From Streptomyces tibetensis (GTDB lineage: Bacteria; Actinomycetota; Actinomycetes; Streptomycetales; Streptomycetaceae), in the NCBI RefSeq assembly GCF_007655005.1, contig NZ_SZVW01000004.1:248001-312000 (forward strand): a DNA stretch of 64,000 nt, written 5' to 3'. Below, piece by piece: positions 48,756 to 56,538 of the stretch. The position numbers and the translations under genes were made by a program. Below the pieces are notes generated by a model. That model had not been told where the DNA came from, did not search any database, and was given only the letters and a program-made list of their open reading frames with translations. Each line of letters opens with the position of its first letter. Within the stretch, counting starts at the first letter, position 1.

Positions 48756-49226
48756 TCACCTACGCGCAGAAGAGCGGTCGCCGGACGACTGATCCACCGG
48801 GCGGGCAGCTGCGGCGGCCATGAGGGCCAGCATCAGGGCGATCACGCCGACGATGATGTTGTTGACTATGGTCCTGGTGGTGCTGACGTCACCAGCCACA
48901 ACCCACGGCGCAAAGATCGTCCACACGCTCAGCACGCAAGCGCCCCACGCCATGCTGTGCGAACGCTCGTATGCCCGGCCGAAGCCACCGCTCATGAGGA
49001 GGGCGTAGGCGATACCGGTGATCAGGTTGTTGACCGCCAGGGTGGAGAAGTTGTTGAATCCCGCGATCCACGGTGAGGCTGCGAGGTAGAGCCCTGTGAT
49101 CAGGGCCATGGCCTCGACGGCTTGCCCCCTCGGGGTGGTCGCGAAGCGTTCGGCCATCTCGTGCCGATTGCGCATTGCGACGATGTCGGGATGGGTTTCC
49201 ATGTCTGACCGGGGTTGCGTCGCCAT
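48756..49226 (-). CDS. SPW-repeat membrane protein
   Basis: The 156-residue protein has four hydrophobic helices carrying two copies of the SPW-type motif (LAASPWIAGFNN and WTIFAPWVVAG). The family is common in actinobacteria and of unknown function. ATG 49226 has GGAGG 7 bases upstream. The gene lies between tRNA-Ile and a degraded copy of the tRNA 3' end, so it may be cargo left from an integration event. It is on the strand opposite to its neighbours. Confidence 0.82.
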   Translation of the reverse strand: MATQPRSDMETHPDIVAMRNRHEMAERFATTPRGQAVEAMALITGLYLAASPWIAGFNNFSTLAVNNLITGIAYALLMSGGFGRAYERSHSMAWGACVLSVWTIFAPWVVAGDVSTTRTIVNNIIVGVIALMLALMAAAAARPVDQSSGDRSSARR

Positions 49227-49472
49227 TGCACTTCCTCCGAATTATCCGTATCTGTCCTATCTGGGAGTGAGTACCCCTTATGGGTGAGATAACCGTCCTG
49301 AGGTGCCAAGTCCGAGGGCACCGCTGCAAGAGGTGGCCTGTCCGGCCGGGCGAGCCGCCGAGCGCCGGCCTGAGTGCAGCAGCCGCGCACCGCAACCGCT
49401 GTCGAGTCCTGGCGCCCGGCAGCGCACCCACCAGGGTCCTGAGCGCCTCGTTGTGGTGCGGGCGCTGGTGAG

Positions 49473-49534
49473 AGGTTCACATCCTGTTGGCCCCACAGCG
49501 AAGAGACCCTCAGTCGAATGCGACTGGGGTCTTT
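49473..49534 (+). repeat. Degenerate copy of tRNA-Ile 3' end plus terminator (att-like scar)
   Basis: AGGTTCACATCCTGTTGGCC and what follows align with 48576–48639: the T arm, acceptor 3' strand, AGCGAA and the terminator stem are all recognisable. There are about six differences in the first 46 bases. The copy has no 5' half, so it is not a functional tRNA. It resembles the distal att of a tRNA-integrated element. The flanking 49227–49472 shows no gene. Confidence 0.75.
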
Positions 49535-49631
49535 GGCGTCTTGCGACCTGCCCGGCATCGGGGGCGTCGCTCGTGCCCATGTCACCGTCGGGCGCGCCCC
49601 CGAGTCGGGGCCTTTCGGGCCGGGCATGCGT

Positions 49632-49663
49632 AAGCCCGGCCGCTCCGCAGAGCTGCCGGGCTT
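49632..49663 (-). terminator. Hairpin after the small secreted protein gene
   Basis: AAGCCCGGC (49632–49640) pairs with GCCGGGCTT (49655–49663). It lies 34 bases past the stop codon of the minus-strand gene at 49697. Confidence 0.65.
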
Positions 49664-49696
49664 TGTACGCAGATCGCTTGGTGTTGTTCCGGGGGT

Positions 49697-50059
49697 TCAG
49701 CGCTGGAGGGGCGTGAGATGGTCCGCCTCGGGGTCGGGGTCCTCGTCGGTGCAGTGGGTGCCGGGGGAGGACGCCGTGTCCGCGGGCGAGCGGTGCCGGC
49801 AGCGAGGGGTCTTGCCGTGGGCCTCGGCGCGGATGCGCTGCTTCATCGTGGGGGGCAGGGCTCTCGGAGCGGACCGGGAAAACGTCGTCGGTGCCGCCGT
49901 CCGCTGCTGCGGGATGCTCGCGCCGTTGCTGTTGCTCTTCTGCTCGGTCTGCGGTACGGCCGCGGCGGCGGTCGTGGTGACGAGTCCGAGCGCCGTGCAC
50001 AGCGCGAGGAAGGCGGTGACGATGGTGGTCCACAGCTTCATGACCTTGTTCCGGGCCAT
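49697..50059 (-). CDS. Small secreted protein
   Basis: The 120-residue product has a basic start (MARNKVMKLW), a hydrophobic core (TTIVTAFLALCTALGLVTT) and an AAAA region typical of signal peptide cleavage. About 80 polar residues with two cysteines follow (PRCRHRS, THCTDE). The motif LPPTMKQRIRAEAHGKTPRC appears conserved among Streptomyces proteins at this site, possibly the family I know as DUF6344, but I am not sure. Function is unknown. Confidence 0.65.
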   Translation of the reverse strand: MARNKVMKLWTTIVTAFLALCTALGLVTTTAAAAVPQTEQKSNSNGASIPQQRTAAPTTFSRSAPRALPPTMKQRIRAEAHGKTPRCRHRSPADTASSPGTHCTDEDPDPEADHLTPLQR

Positions 50060-50396
50060 GGCCCCTCACTTTCGGGTTGGGCGATTTGCGTACTTTCCTC
50101 ATCATGTGTATGGGGGTCGAGAAGTGGTGGACCTCCGCCCGTGGCGCGTCGATGTTCCGATGAACACCACCCGAATGGGCGCAAGAGGCGCGAAAAAGTG
50201 AGGAAAGCGCCGAAGGGAGGTCAAAGTGACCGTCCGTCGGGATGTGATCACCCTCCGATCGGAGCGGTGCACTCCGCTTGTATCCCGTTTCGCGGGAGGG
50301 GAGTTGAGGGCCGACTCAGGTCACCGATCGGTATCGGCCGGTGTGTATAGTCGGGCGCCAGAGGTCCCCTACGTCAAGGAAAGACGAGGTCGCGCG
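50060..50396 (+). promoter_or_regulatory. Intergenic region between divergent small genes
   Basis: This 337-bp gap has no credible gene. TATAGT at 50344–50349 is a good –10 for the DLW-39 gene 48 bases downstream, though no strong –35 is present. Confidence 0.35.
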
Positions 50397-50525
50397 GTGA
50401 AGAAGCTTCTCCTGGTCGCACTGGCCGCCATCGGCGGGCTCCTCGTGTACCGCCAGATCCAGGCGGATCGCGCCGAGCAGGATCTGTGGACGGAGGCGAC
50501 TGACTCCGTTCCCACGGGTTCGTGA
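50397..50525 (+). CDS. DLW-39 family small protein
   Basis: This 42-residue single-pass peptide, KKLLLVALAAIGGLLVYRQI followed by QADRAEQDLWTEATD, contains the DLW motif that names the family and has a short polar tail. It starts with GTG 50397, with GAGG about 8 bases upstream. The family is conserved in actinobacteria near gyrA and is of unknown function. A hairpin with TTTT follows. Confidence 0.85.
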   Translation: MKKLLLVALAAIGGLLVYRQIQADRAEQDLWTEATDSVPTGS

Positions 50526-50550
50526 GTCACGACATCCCAGACCGAGCACA

Positions 50551-50577
50551 CCCCGGCCGCCTCGCGGTCGGGGTTTT
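50551..50577 (+). terminator. Terminator of the DLW-39 gene
   Basis: CCCCGGCCGC (50551–50560) pairs with GCGGTCGGGG (50564–50573) with one G·T, followed by TTTT. Confidence 0.85.
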
Positions 50578-50705
50578 GTGTGCCGAGGGCCGGTCGTGAA
50601 GCCGGCCGGCGCGGCAGGATGGGCCACGGATCACGGCTTTGCGGTCCGGAGACGGTGAGCGGTCCGGCGACGGGCCTGCGGTCCGGCGACAGTGAGGGGT
50701 GGCGC

Positions 50706-52076
50706 GTGAGGGGACGGTGCCGTACGGCGTGGAGGATCCGCGCGAGGGCGTGGCGCGGCCGTCCGGCCGTGGCCGTGCGCGTCGGCGCCGCGGCCGTGGT
50801 CCTCGGGACGACAGCGGCCATGGTGCCGGGACAGGCCTCCGCCACCGCGGGACAGGCCTCCGCCACCGCGGGACAGGCCTCCGCCACGCCGAGTCCGTAC
50901 GCCTTCGCGCCCGGTGCCCAGCGCGTCCAGGGAGCGAGGAGCACCGGGGACGCCGACCTCCTCAAGCCCGGCCAGGCCTACAAGAGCTCCGTGCCGGGCA
51001 ACGGCAAGGTCAACTACCGCCTCGACCTCGACGCCACGTCCAACGCGTACGTCTCCGTCACCGCCGTCCCATCCCCCGACAGCACCGTCTCCGTCATCGA
51101 CGGGGTCAAGGTGACCGTGCAGGACGCCGAGGGCAACACCTGCTCCGACGACAACACGAGCTTCGGGGCCGCCCGCAGCCCGCACCCCGTCGCGGCGTGG
51201 GGCATGCGCGAGATCTCGCCCAACCGGCCGCTGTGCAAGAAGGCCGGCGCGTACTACGTGTCCGTCGAGCGCATCGACCCCGAGGGCGAGGGCTCCTCAC
51301 CGGACGCCTGGGACCTGGAACTCCTCGCCATGACGGAACCGCGGACGGTGCGGACCGGCGCGACCAGCGCACCCGAGGCGTGGAACTCCGCCACGCCCCA
51401 GCCGCTCCAGGGCGAGCCCGAGCACCGCAAGGGCGGCGCGGGGTTCACCGGGGCGACCCCCCTCGACCAGGGAGTCTGGCGGGACGACATCCGACCCGGC
51501 CAGACCCTCTTCTACGAGGTGCCGGTCGACTGGGGACAGCAGATCTCCGTCACCGCGGACCTCGGCAGCTCGGCCACCGGCGCCACCGGCTACACGTCCG
51601 ACGCGCTGAACCTGGCCCTCTACAACCCCGCGCGCGGTGACGTCGCCGACGTGGGCGTCGGCTACGACGGCGGCCAGAAGTCCGGAAGCCTGCGTCCCCT
51701 GCCACCGGTCGACCACGCCAACCGCTACGCCGCCACCGCGCAGGTGAGCGCGATGCGCTTCGCAGGCTCCTACTACCTCGTCGCCCACCTCTCGGAGGGC
51801 GTCGCCGACACCTTCGGCGACGGGCCGTTCAAGATGACGCTGCGCGTGACGGTGAGCGGGGAGCCGCAGGGCGGGCCCGAGTACGCGGGGGAGTCCGTGC
51901 CGCAGGGTGTCTTCGAGGTGTCGGACGAGGACCGGGAGGCAGCCGCGGAGGGCGTGGCCGCAGGCGACGACACCGCCATGAGAATGCTTGCCGTCGGCGG
52001 CATCGGCACCGGGAGCGCACTGCTCGTGGGGCTCGGGGTGTGGAGCCTTGTGGCCCGGCGCAGGAGCGTCGCGTAA
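50706..52076 (+). CDS. Large secreted membrane-anchored protein, unknown function
   Basis: The protein has 456 residues from GTG 50706 (GAGGGG 5 bases upstream). An Arg-rich start and signal segment (VAVRVGAAAVVLGTTAAMVP) are followed by three GQASATA repeats and an extracellular domain of about 370 residues, probably two beta-sandwich (PPC-like) modules. A C-terminal helix (MLAVGGIGTGSALLVGLGVW) ends in ARRRSVA, so it is type I anchored. It is convergent with a Ser/Thr kinase gene 44 bases away and could be its extracellular partner, but nothing proves that. Confidence 0.75.
   Translation: MRGRCRTAWRIRARAWRGRPAVAVRVGAAAVVLGTTAAMVPGQASATAGQASATAGQASATPSPYAFAPGAQRVQGARSTGDADLLKPGQAYKSSVPGNGKVNYRLDLDATSNAYVSVTAVPSPDSTVSVIDGVKVTVQDAEGNTCSDDNTSFGAARSPHPVAAWGMREISPNRPLCKKAGAYYVSVERIDPEGEGSSPDAWDLELLAMTEPRTVRTGATSAPEAWNSATPQPLQGEPEHRKGGAGFTGATPLDQGVWRDDIRPGQTLFYEVPVDWGQQISVTADLGSSATGATGYTSDALNLALYNPARGDVADVGVGYDGGQKSGSLRPLPPVDHANRYAATAQVSAMRFAGSYYLVAHLSEGVADTFGDGPFKMTLRVTVSGEPQGGPEYAGESVPQGVFEVSDEDREAAAEGVAAGDDTAMRMLAVGGIGTGSALLVGLGVWSLVARRRSVA
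50829..50888 (+). repeat. 21-bp coding minisatellite (2.9 copies)
   Basis: The unit GGACAGGCCTCCGCCACCGC plus G is repeated at 50829, 50850 and 50871 with no mismatch, encoding GQASATA. It lies just after the signal peptide. Confidence 0.9.
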
Positions 52077-52120
52077 GGGAGCGCCGACGGGCCGTATCGG
52101 GCCGTCTGCTGTTCGATCGC

Positions 52121-53590
52121 TCAGATGCGGGTCAGCGCCCAGAACCCCACGGCGTAGCAGGCCAGCGCGAGGAACAGCACCGGTATCGCCACCTTGGCCG
52201 GAGGCCCCGGTCGGGACGGCCGGTGCGCCCGGTGCCGTGACGGGGTCTGGCCGCTCGGCGGGGACGTCGGTGTCCGGGCGGTGTACGAGGCCGTGGAGAC
52301 GTCCGTGCGGAAGTGCTCCGCAGGGGGCAGGGGAGGGCCGGAGTACACCGGGGGAAGTGGCTGCGCGGAGGCCAGCCGGTGTGTGGGGTCGTAGGGGGAA
52401 ACGGGCGCCTGCTGGTGCGGGGCCTGGACCGGGGAGGGCTGGGACGGTCCGGCCGCGGGGGACGAGGTGACCGTGGGCTGCGGCGGCGGCAGATGGAAGC
52501 TGCCGGTGTCCGACATGGAGGGCGGCCGCTCCGGGCCGGCGGTGTGGCGCGGGTCGGACGGCACCGACTGTGCGCGTTGCCGGTGGGGCTCGGAGTGCTG
52601 CCCGCCCGAGGCCGACAGCCCGCCCTCGTCCCACCCGTGCCGAGGCCGCTCCCCGCTCGTCCCCGAGTGGTCGGACGACTCCTCCCTCGGGCCCAGCCCC
52701 TTCGCTCTCTCCAGCGGCCCCTCGGGCGCGAACCCCCTGGGCAGCGGGCCCAGTTGGTCGAAGATCTCGATCAGCTCGTCGTCCGGGCCGGGCTCCACAA
52801 GCAGCTCCGCGGCGGCGGCGAGTGCCTTGCGCGCCCCCGTGGCCGTACGGAACCGCGCCTCCGGATCCGGCTGCAGCAGCATGGCCACCACCTGCCACAG
52901 CGGCTCAGGAATGCCCTTGGGCGCGCCGGGCGTCCCGTGCTCGGCGAAGTACTGGATGAGCGCCTTGCTGTCCGGCTTGGCACCCTCCAGCAGGTACAGC
53001 GCGACCAGTCCCACGGCGAACAGGTCGGCGGGAAAGTCCGGTTCGGCGCCCATCATCTGCTCGGGCGCGAGATAACCGGGCGTCCCCACCACGAGGTTGG
53101 TCTCGGTCAGGCGGGGCTCGCCCAGCCGCATCGCGATGCCGAAGTCGGACAGCCGCAGCCGCGGCCGACCCGTGCCGGTGGCCTCCAGCAGCACGTTGGC
53201 GGGCTTCACGTCACGGTGGACGACGCCCTCCGCGTGCACCGCCGACAGCCCCGACAACAGCTGGTCGAGCAGGGTGCACACGAAGGCCGGTGGAAGGGGG
53301 CCGTAGTCCCCGACGAGGTGCACGAGTGATCCGCCCGCGACCAGGTCCATGGTGAACAGGACCTTGTCGTCGTCGGCGGCCCAGCTGCTCGGGGCGAGAA
53401 CATGCGGGTGGTCGATCCGCAGGGCCTGTTCCCGCACGAAGCGCAGCAGTGAGTGCGCGTCGCTCTGGAGCAGGACCTTGGCGGCCACATAGCGACGGCG
53501 GCGGTGGTCCCAGGCACGCCAGACGGCACCGACCCCTCCGCGTCCGATCGGGTCGACCAGTTCGTACCGGCCGGCGAAGACCTCACCCAT
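52121..53590 (-). CDS. Membrane Ser/Thr protein kinase (Hanks type)
   Basis: The 489-residue protein has a full set of kinase motifs: glycine loop GRGGVGAVW (17–25), Lys38 in AAKVLL, HRD at 125–127 (HRDVKPANVL), DFG at 149–151 and APE at 175–177. A Pro/Ser/Gln-rich linker of about 190 residues follows. The extreme C-terminus is a membrane helix (VAIPVLFLALACYAVGFWAL) with essentially no outer domain. Unlike PknB it has no PASTA repeats, so its signal must come from elsewhere. ATG 53590 is the start. Its leader carries a G-run tract. Confidence 0.93.
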   Translation of the reverse strand: MGEVFAGRYELVDPIGRGGVGAVWRAWDHRRRRYVAAKVLLQSDAHSLLRFVREQALRIDHPHVLAPSSWAADDDKVLFTMDLVAGGSLVHLVGDYGPLPPAFVCTLLDQLLSGLSAVHAEGVVHRDVKPANVLLEATGTGRPRLRLSDFGIAMRLGEPRLTETNLVVGTPGYLAPEQMMGAEPDFPADLFAVGLVALYLLEGAKPDSKALIQYFAEHGTPGAPKGIPEPLWQVVAMLLQPDPEARFRTATGARKALAAAAELLVEPGPDDELIEIFDQLGPLPRGFAPEGPLERAKGLGPREESSDHSGTSGERPRHGWDEGGLSASGGQHSEPHRQRAQSVPSDPRHTAGPERPPSMSDTGSFHLPPPQPTVTSSPAAGPSQPSPVQAPHQQAPVSPYDPTHRLASAQPLPPVYSGPPLPPAEHFRTDVSTASYTARTPTSPPSGQTPSRHRAHRPSRPGPPAKVAIPVLFLALACYAVGFWALTRI

Positions 53591-53673
53591 GGCTGTACGT
53601 CGCTCCTCCCCCTGCGGCTTCCCCCCTTGCTTCCCCCTCGGCGAGCACTACGACTCCCCGACAGGCGAAACGG

Positions 53674-53762
53674 CTCCCCCGAAACCTGGCTCCCCCGAGC
53701 CCCCTGACTCCCCCGAGCCCCGTTGGCCCCCCTGGCTCCCCCGAGCCCCCCGGCTCCCCCGA
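53674..53762 (-). repeat. G-run tract in the kinase leader (quadruplex-prone)
   Basis: Nine runs of four to six C on the plus strand (G on the minus, transcribed strand) occur in 89 bp, built around five copies of CTCCCCCGA at 53674, 53690, 53708, 53736 and 53754. The tract is 84–172 bases upstream of the kinase start and could form G-quadruplexes in the mRNA leader or non-template DNA. The rest of 53591–53899 has no gene. Confidence 0.75.
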
Positions 53763-53899
53763 TGAGTAATACATCCCCCTCGCGTCGACCGGTCCCCCGT
53801 ACGGGACACGCCCCCTCGTGCCCGTCCGTTCCGCGACGCGTCCCCCGTCACCTCACCCTCGCCCGCTGCCGAACCCCCTTCGGCGGCCGGGCGATGGGA

Positions 53900-54448
53900 T
53901 CAGCTCTGGTGGGACTGGTAGTGCGAGACCGCGTCCGAGGTGCGGCCGGCCCCGTAGACCCGGAGGAACTCCGACAGCTCCGGATGGGTCGGGGCGAGGG
54001 TGTCGGCCGCGTCGATGATGTCACCCGCCGCCGAGACCGACCGCAGCAGCGACTGGATCTCGCGCACGACGCGCTTGACTGTGGGCGCCCCCGAACTGCT
54101 CGTCGTCGTTGTGGTGTTGCTCAGCACCGAGCCCCCCTGTGACTTCTTGATCTCCTCCATCCGCTCCGTGGCCTCGGCCGCACTCACGCTGCCGTCCGCG
54201 ACCTGCCCCGCCAGGTCCTGCAGCAGCTGAACCCGCTGCACCACAGCGGGATTGCCGATCTTCGCGCGCTGACCGCTCATCAGCTGCGACAGCATCGGCG
54301 CGGACAGTCCCAGAACCCCCGCGAGACGAGCCTGGTTGAGACCAAGATCGTCGATGAGCCTACGGAAGAGCGCCCCCAGCGGCTCCCCGTACCAGTTCCG
54401 CTGCAGTTCCCGCGCTCTTGCGGTCGCTTCCTGCTGTGCGGCGTCCAT
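53900..54448 (-). CDS. XRE-type helix-turn-helix regulator
   Basis: This 182-residue protein has a helix-turn-helix in LNQARLAGVLGLSAPMLSQL (about residues 38–57) and an extended helical C-terminal part with a Thr/Ser-rich hinge (SNTTTTTSSSGAP). ATG 54448 has GGGGAGA about 5 bases before it; longer starts at 54472 and 54559 have none. Located upstream of the Ser/Thr kinase gene on the same strand, it is a candidate partner or substrate, but the 309-base gap suggests separate promoters. Confidence 0.82.
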   Translation of the reverse strand: MDAAQQEATARARELQRNWYGEPLGALFRRLIDDLGLNQARLAGVLGLSAPMLSQLMSGQRAKIGNPAVVQRVQLLQDLAGQVADGSVSAAEATERMEEIKKSQGGSVLSNTTTTTSSSGAPTVKRVVREIQSLLRSVSAAGDIIDAADTLAPTHPELSEFLRVYGAGRTSDAVSHYQSHQS

Positions 54449-54629
54449 TGCGTCTCCCCATCGCTTCCCCATGTACGGCGGTTCGCGGTAGCGAACCACG
54501 CCGAGCATCTTACGGAGAGTGGTCGACGACGGGGACCCCCAATCTTTTTGCGGAACCACGGGGGTGACCCGGTACTCTGGTCTCCGACGCCCACCGGGAC
54601 ACGGTTTCTCCGGTCGGACGTCCCCATCC

Positions 54630-54702
54630 GGGGCCTTAGCTCAGTTGGTAGAGCGCTGTCTTTGCATGGCAGATGTCAGGGGTTCGACTCCCCTAGGCTC
54701 CA
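54630..54702 (+). tRNA. tRNA-Ala (TGC anticodon)
   Basis: This is a 73-base cloverleaf. The acceptor GGGGCCT/AGGCTCC includes the G3·U70 wobble that identifies alanine tRNAs, the anticodon TGC is at 54663–54665 and the T arm contains GGTTCGACTCC. CCA is not encoded. Confidence 0.95.
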
Positions 54703-54711
54703 CTCTGAAAA

Positions 54712-54748
54712 TGCCCTCCGAACTGCGGAAACGTGGTCTCGGAGGGCA
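54712..54748 (+). terminator. Terminator of tRNA-Ala
   Basis: TGCCCTCCGA (54712–54721) pairs with TCGGAGGGCA (54739–54748), followed by CTTTT. Confidence 0.85.
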
Positions 54749-54782
54749 CTTTTGCGTGCCGGGGCGGATACCGGGAGCGCGT

Positions 54783-54796
54783 GTTTCACGTGAAAC
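54783..54796. other. parS: parS site 11, gyrA side of oriC
   Basis: This perfect 14-bp parS is the only one in the window to the right of oriC. Its last base is the first base of the adjoining terminator stem. Confidence 0.95.
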
Positions 54797-54843
54797 AGCC
54801 CGGCGGGGCGGGAGACTCGCAAGTCTCCCGCCCCGCCGGGCTG
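54796..54843. terminator. 22-bp hairpin next to parS
   Basis: A perfect 22-bp stem (54796–54817 with 54822–54843), loop CGCA, lies 15 bases beyond the stop codon of the minus-strand DUF5324 gene. Confidence 0.85.
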
Positions 54844-54858
54844 TTGGATCCGGCGCCC

Positions 54859-55560
54859 TCAGGAACGGTCGTCGCCGCGGGCGGCCTCGTCCTCGGCCTG
54901 CTTCGCTTCGACCTCCGGGTCCAGGACCGACGGGCCGGTGCCGTCCACGGACGACAGGCGCCCCGACTCGGGGACCTCCGTCGCGGCCGGCGGCTCCACC
55001 AGCCAGTCCGGATTGGCCTGCTTGTCCCACCACTTCCACGCGGCGAAAGCACCGCCCGCGACCGCACCCAGGATCACCAGCGTCTTCGCGGCCTTACCGG
55101 CCTTGGCCCGCCGTTCGTGCTTGCGGACCAGCTTCTGGATCTCCTTGGGCGAGACCTGTCCGCGCAACGCGGTCATGGCGGCCACGCTCCGGGCCGCGGC
55201 CTCGGTCGTGACAGGCACGGCCGCAGCCACCGCCTGCTCGATCCTCGGTCGCGAGTACTCCGCCGCCTGGCGGGCGGCCTTGCGGGTACGTTCGGCGGCT
55301 TCCTGGGCGGCCTGGTCGACCTTCGGCGGCACATGCGTGCGGGCCTGCTCCAGATACGGCTGCACATGGGTGCCGTACTGGACGCGCGCCTGCCCTGCGG
55401 CCTGCGTCACCTTGGGCGCTAGCCGTACGCGTGCCTCGTGTGCGTAGTGCGCGGCCCTGTCCTTGGCCGTGTCGGCGTAGGGCGCCACCACTTCCGCGGC
55501 GTGCAGCACGCTGTCCTTCGCCGAACCAGTCGCGGCGCGCACGCTGTCGATGCGGGTCAC
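54859..55560 (-). CDS. DUF5324 family membrane protein
   Basis: The 233-residue protein has long amphipathic Ala/Arg/Glu helices (AAHYAHEARVRLAPKV and similar, residues 1–130), a basic stretch (LVRKHERRAKAGKAAK), one membrane helix (TLVILGAVAGGAFAAW, about 159–175) and a polar acidic tail. This is the DUF5324 layout, of unknown function. GTG 55560 has GGAGGAGGAA 6 bases upstream. Confidence 0.82.
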   Translation of the reverse strand: MTRIDSVRAATGSAKDSVLHAAEVVAPYADTAKDRAAHYAHEARVRLAPKVTQAAGQARVQYGTHVQPYLEQARTHVPPKVDQAAQEAAERTRKAARQAAEYSRPRIEQAVAAAVPVTTEAAARSVAAMTALRGQVSPKEIQKLVRKHERRAKAGKAAKTLVILGAVAGGAFAAWKWWDKQANPDWLVEPPAATEVPESGRLSSVDGTGPSVLDPEVEAKQAEDEAARGDDRS

Positions 55561-55898
55561 GGGTTCCTCCTCCTCGGTGGCGTACGGTATTTCGACTTTC
55601 CACCCTTTTACGGATCATGCATCCCGGCGCACGACCAGGCATGCGCGGAAGGGCATCCGGGTCACGGGAACCGGCATCCGGAGCCGATCACGTGCGATAG
55701 CGGATGAATAGGGAACAACAGGAGCTTGTCGTCGACAATGCCACGGATCGCTGCCGAGCGCCCCCGCCCCGGGGCTACTCGACTGGTTTTCTGTGAACGC
55801 CCGCCGAGGGTTTCCCCCCGCTGCACCGAGGCCGGGCGACGCGGCGGCCCGTCCATGCGAGGATCAGGGAGTCACGGAAAGACAACGGAAGGCAGATC
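55561..55898. other. Intergenic region between divergent DUF5324 and cyclophilin genes
   Basis: This 338-bp gap has no repeats, RNA gene or convincing gene that I can see. It must contain promoters for both flanking genes. Short plus-strand frames here lack ribosome sites and run into the cyclophilin start. Confidence 0.4.
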
Positions 55899-56426
55899 GT
55901 GGCCGAGCAGCTTTACGCCACCCTGAAGACCAATCACGGCGACATCGAAGTCCGGCTCCTGCCGAACCACGCGCCCAAGACGGTCAAGAACTTCGTCGAG
56001 CTCGCCCAGGGCGAGCGGGAGTGGACGCACCCGGAGACGGGGGCCAAGTCCACGGACAAGCTCTACGACGGCACGGTCTTCCACCGGGTGATCAGTGGAT
56101 TCATGATCCAGGGCGGTGACCCGCTGGGCAACGGCACCGGCGGTCCCGGCTACCAGTTCGAGGACGAGTTCCACCCGGACCTGCGCTTCGACAAGCCCTA
56201 CCTGCTGGCGATGGCCAACGCCGGCCCGGGCACCAACGGCTCGCAGTTCTTCATCACCGTCTCCCCGACGGCGTGGCTGAACCGCAAGCACACCATCTTC
56301 GGTGAGGTCACCGACGCGGCGAGCCAGAAGGTCGTGGACACCATCGCCACCGCCCAGACGAACCCGCGCACCGACCGTCCGCTCAACGACGTGGTCATCG
56401 AGTCGGTCGTCATCGAAACCCGCTGA
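55899..56426 (+). CDS. Cyclophilin-type peptidyl-prolyl cis-trans isomerase
   Basis: This 175-residue cytosolic cyclophilin has the core motifs FHRVISGFMIQGGDPLGNGT (with the catalytic Arg) and LAMANAGPGTNGSQFFIT, and WLNRKHTIFGEV with the usual Trp. It has no signal peptide. GTG 55899 has GGAAGG about 6 bases before it. The short insert EWTHPETGAKSTDKLYDGT near residue 45 is of normal type for actinobacterial PpiA. Confidence 0.94.
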   Translation: MAEQLYATLKTNHGDIEVRLLPNHAPKTVKNFVELAQGEREWTHPETGAKSTDKLYDGTVFHRVISGFMIQGGDPLGNGTGGPGYQFEDEFHPDLRFDKPYLLAMANAGPGTNGSQFFITVSPTAWLNRKHTIFGEVTDAASQKVVDTIATAQTNPRTDRPLNDVVIESVVIETR

Positions 56427-56477
56427 GCGCGAAGGCTCCCACCGGGAACCGCGCGAAGGCTCCCTCAGGGAACCAAT

Positions 56478-56509
56478 CGCCCCGCTCATCCGTAAGGATG
56501 AGCGGGGCG
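56478..56509 (+). terminator. Terminator of the cyclophilin gene
   Basis: A 14-bp perfect stem (56478–56491 with 56496–56509), loop GTAA, is followed by GGCTTTT. Confidence 0.88.
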
Positions 56510-56538
56510 GGCTTTTCTCACACGACCTAGGGGAGACC

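Noticed and set aside
49473..49534. Second functional tRNA-Ile
   Set aside because: Only the 3' third is present. No D arm or anticodon arm can be found upstream.
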